Shown here piece after piece: positions 58,479-64,000 of a stretch of DNA of 64,000 nucleotides. The DNA comes from Gulbenkiania mobilis (GTDB lineage Bacteria > Pseudomonadota > Gammaproteobacteria > Burkholderiales > Chromobacteriaceae), in NCBI GenBank assembly GCA_004346645.1, contig SMDA01000002.1:186001-250000 (forward strand). The letters run 5' to 3'. The notes beneath the pieces are model-generated. The model did no database searches and was not told the DNA's origin. It saw only the letters and a program-made list of their open reading frames with translations. The translations under genes were made by a program, and so were the position numbers. Within the stretch, counting starts at the first letter, position 1. The number at the start of each line of letters is the position of its first letter.

Positions 58479-59909
58479 ATGGAGGACCTGCCCCGCTACC
58501 TTGCCATCGCCGGCCAGCTGGAGTCGCGGCTGGACAGCGGCGAACTTGCGCCCGGCAGCCGGTTGCCGTCGGTGCGGCAGCTGGCTGCCGAACACGGTGT
58601 GAATACCCTCACCGCACTGGCCGCCTATCGTTACCTAGAAGAACGGCAACGCGTGGTGGCGCGCCCGCGTGCCGGCTTTTTCGCCGCCCTGCCCGGTGCC
58701 GTGGCAAGCGGGCAGGCCGAGCGCCCCATGCCTTCGGTGGCCACGCTGGTGGATGTGGAAAGCCGCATGAGCAACCTGATCCGCCTGTCGGCCGCACCGA
58801 TCCGGCAGCAGCTGCATATGGCGGAGGCCCACGACAGTCTGTATCCGGCGCAGGAACTGGCGCGCCGCATGCAGCAGGTGCTGACACGACAGCCGGAACT
58901 GATCGGTGCCCACCTGCCCATGGCGCGGCAGGCCCTGCTGCATCGACAGATCAGTCAGCTGGCAGCCGGGTGGCAGCTGGATATTCCGCACGACCGCATC
59001 CTTTTCACGGGCGGTATCACCGAGGCCATCAGCCTGTCGCTGCGTCTGCTCACCCGGCCAGGCGACACGGTCGCGGTGGAGACGCCGGTCTACTTCGGTC
59101 TATTGCAGACCCTGCAAATGCTGGGGCTCAAGGCGCTGGAGGTTCCCTGCACCCCCGACGCCGGCCTGTCGCTGGAGGCACTGGAGTTTGCCCTGCGTCA
59201 CGGCGCCCCGGTGAAGTGCCTGGTCACCGTCACCAACTTCCAGAACCCTACCGGCGCCCTGATGCCCGAGGACAACAAGAAGCGACTGCTGCAACTGGCG
59301 CGCCGCCACGGGCTGCCCATCATCGAGGATGATGTGTTCGGCGAGCTGCACTTCAGCGGCAGCCACCCGCCGCCGCTGAAGGCCTGGGACCGGGACGGCG
59401 ACGTGATCTACTGTTCTTCGTTCACCAAGAGCTTCGCACCGGCTTTCCGGCTTGGCTGGCTTTCCGGCGGGCGTCACCACGCCGAGCTGGCCCGGCTGCG
59501 GGAAAGCAGCAGCCTGGTCAGCCCGGCACTGCTGCTGGGTGTGCTGTCGGACGTGCTGGGCAGTGGCGACTACACCCGCATCAGCCAACGCATCCGCCAG
59601 CAGCTGGCACGTCAGTGCGACCAACTGGCCGATGCGGTGCTGGCCGCGTTTCCGCGCGGGACACGACTACGCCGGCCGCTGGGGGGGCTGCTCTTGTGGG
59701 TGGAAGGCCCGGACGGGCTGGACAGTCATCGGCTGCTGCAGGCAGCGCTGCCCCACTCCATCAGCTTCGCGCCCGGACTGCTGTTTTCTGCCGAGCCACG
59801 CTTCGGGCACTGCCTGCGGCTGAACTTCGGCCAACCTTGGTCGTCTACCTTGGCCGAAGATGTGGCCACGCTGGGGGCTCTGGCCCGGGCGCAACTGCAG
59901 GGGCAGTGA
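58479..59909 (+). CDS. MocR/PdxR family regulator (GntR DNA-binding plus aminotransferase-like domain)
   Basis: A 476-residue regulator with an N-terminal GntR winged helix (LESRLDSGELAPGSRLPSVRQLAAEHGVNTLTALAAYRYLE) and a class I aminotransferase fold. The PLP site pattern is kept: NFQNPTGALMPEDNKKRLL, IIEDDVFGEL and the lysine in SSFTKSFAPAFRLGW. ATG 58479 sits directly behind a palindrome; a GTG at 58419 in frame is an alternative. It is divergent from benE and lies 23 bases upstream of an FAD oxidoreductase gene. A DUS-like word is at 59826-59835. Confidence 0.9.
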   Translation: MEDLPRYLAIAGQLESRLDSGELAPGSRLPSVRQLAAEHGVNTLTALAAYRYLEERQRVVARPRAGFFAALPGAVASGQAERPMPSVATLVDVESRMSNLIRLSAAPIRQQLHMAEAHDSLYPAQELARRMQQVLTRQPELIGAHLPMARQALLHRQISQLAAGWQLDIPHDRILFTGGITEAISLSLRLLTRPGDTVAVETPVYFGLLQTLQMLGLKALEVPCTPDAGLSLEALEFALRHGAPVKCLVTVTNFQNPTGALMPEDNKKRLLQLARRHGLPIIEDDVFGELHFSGSHPPPLKAWDRDGDVIYCSSFTKSFAPAFRLGWLSGGRHHAELARLRESSSLVSPALLLGVLSDVLGSGDYTRISQRIRQQLARQCDQLADAVLAAFPRGTRLRRPLGGLLLWVEGPDGLDSHRLLQAALPHSISFAPGLLFSAEPRFGHCLRLNFGQPWSSTLAEDVATLGALARAQLQGQ

Positions 59910-59932
59910 AGCAGCCGGAAACGGAAGGGACG

Positions 59933-61030
59933 ATGGAAAGAATCGACTGTGTGGTGATCGGTGCCGGGGTCGTGGGCTTGGCCGTCGCCCGGGTGCTGGC
60001 GCTGGCGGGGCGCGAGGTAGTGGTCTTGGAAGCGGAGACCGGCTTTGGCCGACATACGTCCAGCCGCAGTAGCGAGGTGATCCACGCCGGCATTTACTAT
60101 CCCTCCGGCAGCCTAAAGGCTCGGCTGTGCGTGGCCGGTCGCCAGCGGCTTTACCGTTACTGCGAGAGGCGCGGCATCCCGCACCGCCGCATCGGCAAAC
60201 TGCTCCTGGCGGTGCGCAGCGAGGACAAGGACCGCCTGAGGGCGCTGGCCGAACAGGGCCGGATCAACGGGGTGGAGGAGTTGGCGTGGCTGGACAAGGC
60301 CGCGCTGGCCGAGCGTGAACCGGCGCTCGAAGCGGTAGCCGCCTTATGGTCGCCCTGCACCGGTATCGTGGACAGCCATGCCCTGATGCTGGCCCTGTTG
60401 GCCGATGCCGAAGCCCAGGGCGCACGCCTCGCGGTGGACTCGGCCGTCAGCGGTGGCGCCGCCACCTCGGAGGGCATCGTGCTGCAGGTCAATGGGGGCT
60501 ACGAAGTGTTGGCGCGGACGGTAGTCAACGCCGCCGGCCTTCGGGCCCATGCGGTGGCAGCCAGCCTGGGAGGGGTGGCGCCCGAATCCATTCCGGCGGT
60601 GCGCTACGCCCGGGGCAACTACTTTTCCCTCGGCATCCCTTGCCCCTTCTCGCACCTCATCTATCCGGTGCCCGAACCCGGTGGCCTGGGTACGCACCTG
60701 ACGCTGGATGTGTCCGGACAGGCCCGCTTCGGACCGGACGTGGAGTGGGTGGAAGGCATCGACTACAGTGTCGATGCGGGTCGCGCCAAGCACTTTTACC
60801 ACAGCGTGCGCCGCTGGTGGCCGGGGCTGCCGGAGGGTGCACTCGCCCCGGCCTACAGCGGCATCCGGCCCAAGCTGGGCGGGCTGGGCCAGAAGGAGGC
60901 CGACTTTGTGGTGCACGACGTACGCCAGCACCGCGTGCCCGGCCTGGTCAACTTGTACGGCATCGAATCGCCCGGGCTCACTGCAGCCCTGGCACTGGCA
61001 GAAACCGTGGCCGGCGGCTGCCTGCTGTGA
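59933..61030 (+). CDS. FAD-dependent oxidoreductase, L-2-hydroxyglutarate oxidase-like
   Basis: DAO-family flavoenzyme of 365 residues. It has the N-terminal FAD motif VVIGAGVVGLAVARVLALAGREVVVLEAE and TSSRSSEVIHAGIYYPSGSLKARLC, the second motif typical of LhgO/L2HGDH. The C-terminus has YSGIRPKLGG and NLYGIESPGLTAALALAE. ATG 59933 follows GGAAGGG. Likely transcribed with the MocR gene. The actual 2-hydroxy or amino acid substrate is not certain. Confidence 0.88.
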   Translation: MERIDCVVIGAGVVGLAVARVLALAGREVVVLEAETGFGRHTSSRSSEVIHAGIYYPSGSLKARLCVAGRQRLYRYCERRGIPHRRIGKLLLAVRSEDKDRLRALAEQGRINGVEELAWLDKAALAEREPALEAVAALWSPCTGIVDSHALMLALLADAEAQGARLAVDSAVSGGAATSEGIVLQVNGGYEVLARTVVNAAGLRAHAVAASLGGVAPESIPAVRYARGNYFSLGIPCPFSHLIYPVPEPGGLGTHLTLDVSGQARFGPDVEWVEGIDYSVDAGRAKHFYHSVRRWWPGLPEGALAPAYSGIRPKLGGLGQKEADFVVHDVRQHRVPGLVNLYGIESPGLTAALALAETVAGGCLL

Positions 61031-61042
61031 GCCGACCGGGGC

Positions 61043-62044
61043 TTATTTGCCGGTGGTGATCTGGTCGAACACACCGCCGTCGGCAAAATGCCGCTTCTGC
61101 GCGTTGCGCCAGTCACCAAACACTTCCTTCAGCGTGAAGAGCTTCACTTTCGGGAACTGCGCCGCGTACTTGGCCGCCACCTGTGGGTTGCGCGGACGGT
61201 AGTAGTTCTGCGCAGCGATCTCCTGGGCCTGCGGGGTGTAGAGGAAGTTGAGGTAGGCTTCGGCCACCTTGCGCGAGCCCTTCTTGTCCACCACCTTGTC
61301 CACCACCGTCACCGGCGGTTCAGCGAGGATGGAGACCGAGGGCGTCACGATGTCGAACTTGTCCGGCCCCAGCTCCTTCACCGCCAGCACCGCTTCGTTT
61401 TCCCACGCCAGCAGCACATCGCCCAGGCCGCGCTGTGCGAAGGTCAGCGTTGCGCCGCGTGCTCCGGTATCCAGTACCGGCACATGTTTGTAGAGCTCGG
61501 AGACGAATGCGCGCGCCTTGGCCTCGCTACCGCCCGGCTGCTTGAGGGCATAGCCCCAGGCCGCCAGATAGTTCCAGCGTGCGCCGCCGGAAGTTTTGGG
61601 ATTGGGGGTAATCACCTGTACGCCCGGACGGATAAGGTCGTTCCAGTCGTGGATCTGCTTCGGGTTGCCCTTCTTCACCAGGAACACGATGGTGGAGGTG
61701 TAGGGGGCGCTGTTGTTCGGCAGGCGCTGCTGCCAGGTCTTGGGCAGCAGGCCCTGGTCGGCCAGCACGTCGATGTCGTAAGCGAGCGCCAGCGTGGCTA
61801 CGTCTGCTTCCAGGCCGTGCTGGATGGACAGCGACTGCTTACCCGAACCGCCGTGCGACTGCCGGATGCTGACTGCTTCGCCCGTCTTCTTCTGCCACGC
61901 GTCCGCGAACGCCTTGTTGATGTCCTGATACAGTTCGCGCGTGGGATCGTAGGAGACGTTGAGTAGTTCGGCCGCCTGGACAGGGCCGGTCAGGCCGGCA
62001 ATGAAGGCCAGCGACAGTGCGGCCAGCTTGAAGGTACGGGTCAT
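61043..62044 (-). CDS. sbp: Sulfate-binding protein
   Basis: Periplasmic sulfate/thiosulfate-binding protein of 333 residues. A signal peptide ([21 protein letters not shown]) is followed by [20 protein letters not shown], the family motif, then HGGSGKQ and [17 protein letters not shown], which carry sulfate-contacting residues. ATG 62044 is chosen because the GGAG site is correctly spaced for it and too close to the ATG at 62050. The cysTWA transporter genes are not in the window. It is convergent with the FAD oxidoreductase gene, with only 12 bases between stops. Confidence 0.94.
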   Translation of the reverse strand: MTRTFKLAALSLAFIAGLTGPVQAAELLNVSYDPTRELYQDINKAFADAWQKKTGEAVSIRQSHGGSGKQSLSIQHGLEADVATLALAYDIDVLADQGLLPKTWQQRLPNNSAPYTSTIVFLVKKGNPKQIHDWNDLIRPGVQVITPNPKTSGGARWNYLAAWGYALKQPGGSEAKARAFVSELYKHVPVLDTGARGATLTFAQRGLGDVLLAWENEAVLAVKELGPDKFDIVTPSVSILAEPPVTVVDKVVDKKGSRKVAEAYLNFLYTPQAQEIAAQNYYRPRNPQVAAKYAAQFPKVKLFTLKEVFGDWRNAQKRHFADGGVFDQITTGK

Positions 62045-62186
62045 GGACATCTCCGGTAGGCAGTAAGCGATGTCTGCATCAAACCACGGGGCCTTTATTT
62101 CCGGAAATGATTAATTGCGATTTTTTAATTCAAATCCTTCATAAAGCATATTCTTTAAGAGAATTTTGTTTTCTACCTTCATTCTT

Positions 62187-62214
62187 TTGAATTATAAGTC
62201 AGCCCCTCTATAGT
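62187..62214 (+). promoter_or_regulatory. Probable promoter of the RBBP9-like gene
   Basis: TTGAAT (62187-62192), a 16-base spacer and TATAGT (62209-62214), in an AT-rich intergenic region, 25 bases before the ATG at 62240. The surrounding 62051-62186 should also hold the sbp promoter on the other strand. Confidence 0.6.
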
Positions 62215-62239
62215 GGCAGCATATCCTAGGGAGAGTGCC

Positions 62240-62806
62240 ATGCCGCCGTTCAACCAAGCATACGACTACATTATCCAGCCCGGCTGGAAGGATTCCGGCC
62301 CAGACCACTGGCAAACCCACTGGCAGCAGGCCCTGGGCGCTCTGCGAGTGCAAAACGACAACTGGACCGAACCGGTGCTGGAGGCCTGGCTCGACGGGCT
62401 GGACGAAGCGCTGGACGCGGCCCGCCGGCCGGCAATCGTGATCGCGCACAGTCTGGGCTGCATCACCGTGGCCCACCATGCCCGGCGTTTCCACAACCGC
62501 ATCGCCGGCGCCCTGCTCGTGGCGCCCGCCGACGTGGAGCGGCCTTTCGTGCCCCAAGCGTTGATGGGCTTTGCCCCGGTGCCACGCCAGCCGCTGCCCT
62601 TTCCCGCCCGGGTGGTGGCCAGCACCAGCGACCCCTACTGCAAGCCACACCGCGCAGCGCGTATGGCAGGGTACTGGGGTGCATCGCTGGTCTGGCTGCC
62701 GCAAGCCGGGCACATCAACGTCGACAGCGGACACAGGACCTGGGAAGCAGGCTGGCAGGAGCTGTCGGCCCTGTTACAGGCCGTGGCGCACGCAGCGGCC
62801 GCCTAG
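62240..62806 (+). CDS. RBBP9/YdeN family alpha/beta hydrolase
   Basis: Serine hydrolase of 188 residues. Family patterns are IIQPGWKDSGPDHWQTHWQ, the nucleophile elbow IAHSLGC, VASTSDPYCKPHRAARMA (Asp) and LPQAGHIN (His). ATG 62240 follows TAGGGAGAG. The physiological substrate is unknown. Confidence 0.9.
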   Translation: MPPFNQAYDYIIQPGWKDSGPDHWQTHWQQALGALRVQNDNWTEPVLEAWLDGLDEALDAARRPAIVIAHSLGCITVAHHARRFHNRIAGALLVAPADVERPFVPQALMGFAPVPRQPLPFPARVVASTSDPYCKPHRAARMAGYWGASLVWLPQAGHINVDSGHRTWEAGWQELSALLQAVAHAAAA

Positions 62807-62812
62807 GGTCGC

Positions 62813-62822
62813 TTCGGCCAAC
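62813..62822 (+). repeat. DUS-like word, intergenic copy
   Basis: Exact TTCGGCCAAC in the context GCTTCGGCCAACCCTTC, between the RBBP9-like stop and the terminator. Confidence 0.85.
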
Positions 62823-62834
62823 CCTTCGGGCAAT

Positions 62835-62860
62835 AAAAAAGCGCCGGCAAAGCCGGCGCT
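62835..62860 (-). terminator. Rho-independent terminator of the C69 dipeptidase gene
   Basis: Stem AGCGCCGGC with GCCGGCGCT around AAA; six A on the left give a U-run for the reverse-strand gene. Confidence 0.85.
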
Positions 62861-62881
62861 GCGTGGCAAGGCGGAGCGGGC

Positions 62882-64000
62882 TTACAGGTTCTTGATCTTT
62901 TCCAGCTCGGCCGGCTTGTATTTCTTCTCGGTGGACTTGGTCAGGTCGGTCATCAGCGAAGCCTGTACATCGCGGGCGGACTGGACGGCCCACAGCATGT
63001 TGCCGTTGCTCCACTGGTTGGCGAAGCTGACGGCGGCCTCGGGACTCTGTGCATACAGCCCCTTGAGCATGGTGGAGACCGCCTGCTGCTGCGCAAGGAA
63101 GCCGCCCTCGACCTTCTGCTGCCAGCCCTGCAGAACGGGGCCGTATTTTGCCGGATTGGTCTGGGCCAGTGTGGCGTTGGCCCGGAAGGCCCAGTAGGCC
63201 GACTGGGTGTCGAAGCTCGCGGTGCCGGTGCGCAGCACGGTGGGTACATCCTTCATCGCCCCTTCATAGAGCGGTACCAGCACGGCCCCGGCGGGGCTGC
63301 CGAAGGATTGCCAAGTCAGCGCGGCCAGCTCCTTGGGCATGTCGCTGCGCAACTGGATCACGTGCGTCTCGATCGTGCGGTCCACGCCCATGGGACGCTC
63401 GGCGTCCTTCAGCTTGGCCAGTTCGGTGCCCTTGAAGTCGGCACGCAGCACACGGGCCACGTCAGCCACGGTGATTTTCTTCTCCGGCTTCATCACCAGC
63501 GGATACTGGTCCTGACGGACCTTCTGTACCGTACCCGGGTTGAGCAGGTGTTGCCCCATCCACTCGCGGTCGATGTTGTACCGGTCGCCCGTTACGCCGA
63601 AGGCCTTGGCAAAGTTGAAGCGGTGCACGTCCACCTTGTCCAGCAGCTTGTGGGTGGTAACGAACTCAGCCAGACCCGGGCTGGCGATCACGTTGGCCGA
63701 ATCGGTCAGGTCGATGCCCTGCAGGCGCAGGCCGTTGGCAATCATCAGGTAACCGTCCTGCGGCACACGGTAGGCCAGCCAGTGGTGGCCAGAGCCGATT
63801 TCCAGGTACCAGGCTTCATTCGGGTCGGCCAGCAGGATGCCGTTGCCTTCGCCGGCGCCGTGCTCGGTCACGTAGCGGCCCAACAGTTCGGCCGCCTCAC
63901 GGGCGGTCTTGGCCTGCGGCAGGATCAGCGACGGAATGGCGGCCTCGATCACGCCCTCATCCACCAGCGGGTCGGCCTTTTTGGCACGCTCGTTGACTTC
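62882..64000 (-). CDS. C69 family dipeptidase (5' end beyond window)
   Basis: N-terminal-nucleophile type dipeptidase related to PepD of lactobacilli. The frame runs from the right edge to the stop at 62882, so at least 373 residues are present and the nucleophile Cys and any signal peptide lie outside. Visible patterns are ILLADPNEAWYLEIGSGHHWLAYRVPQDGYLMIANGLRL, NFAKAFGVTG and RPMGVDRTIETHVIQLRSDMP, which match the family. An internal GTG at 63964 is not the start because coding continues upstream. A DUS-like word is at 63692-63701. Confidence 0.85.
   Translation of the reverse strand, partial: EVNERAKKADPLVDEGVIEAAIPSLILPQAKTAREAAELLGRYVTEHGAGEGNGILLADPNEAWYLEIGSGHHWLAYRVPQDGYLMIANGLRLQGIDLTDSANVIASPGLAEFVTTHKLLDKVDVHRFNFAKAFGVTGDRYNIDREWMGQHLLNPGTVQKVRQDQYPLVMKPEKKITVADVARVLRADFKGTELAKLKDAERPMGVDRTIETHVIQLRSDMPKELAALTWQSFGSPAGAVLVPLYEGAMKDVPTVLRTGTASFDTQSAYWAFRANATLAQTNPAKYGPVLQGWQQKVEGGFLAQQQAVSTMLKGLYAQSPEAAVSFANQWSNGNMLWAVQSARDVQASLMTDLTKSTEKKYKPAELEKIKNL

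Overview
The window is chromosomal DNA from a high-GC betaproteobacterium, most likely of the order Neisseriales (Chromobacteriaceae-like). The grounds are gene content and order: secA beside a DUF721/DciA gene, a dnaA-dnaN-gyrB block facing rpmH-rnpA-yidD-yidC-mnmE, and a split PntAA/PntAB/PntB transhydrogenase. The assignment is inferred from gene families, not from a database search. Coding density is high and ribosome binding sites are mostly clear. No tRNA, rRNA, CRISPR array or intact insertion sequence was recognised.

Layout. 1-7.3 kb: secA (cut by the window edge), dciA-like gene, a chemoreceptor, and a MATE efflux gene divergent from a LysR regulator. 7.3-18.1 kb: an iron-siderophore region with a TonB receptor, an MFS transporter, a badly decayed N-hydroxylating monooxygenase pseudogene, fhuC-fhuB-fhuF-fhuD-like genes and a frameshifted sugar-dehydrogenase lipoprotein gene, with three Fur-box-like sites. 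18.1-20.2 kb: an SDR, ohr and a small islet with one hypothetical ORF. 20.3-29.4 kb: the replication and translocation core. 29.7-33.4 kb: an HD-GYP protein, a periplasmic binding protein, a GDPD enzyme and a TSUP permease. 33.5-36.4 kb: the transhydrogenase operon. 36.5-42.3 kb: a DUF4214 protein carrying 94 uninterrupted Asp-Ala dipeptides, then a large Mur-ligase fusion and a secreted hydrolase. 42.4-47.6 kb: a six-gene operon with an ODP-type metallo-beta-lactamase-fold protein, a FimV-like protein, two unknowns, a small GTPase and a roadblock/LC7 protein. 48.3-55.4 kb: a polyamine operon (acetylpolyamine amidohydrolase, PotFGHI-type transporter, N-carbamoylputrescine amidase) beside an AraC regulator. 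55.6-64 kb: pepP, benE, a MocR regulator with an FAD oxidoreductase, sbp, an RBBP9-like hydrolase and a C69 dipeptidase cut by the right edge.

The most striking global signal is a short word, TTCGGCCAAC (extended consensus about GCTTCGGCCAACCTT), found by eye at least 29 times on both strands, inside genes and between them, and twice as inverted pairs in intergenic spaces. This is the pattern of DNA uptake sequences, but the word does not resemble the Neisseria DUS. It may be a distinct uptake-signal dialect. The other leading candidates are the roadblock/GTPase/ODP operon, the (Asp-Ala)94 protein, and the Mur-ligase fusion next to it.
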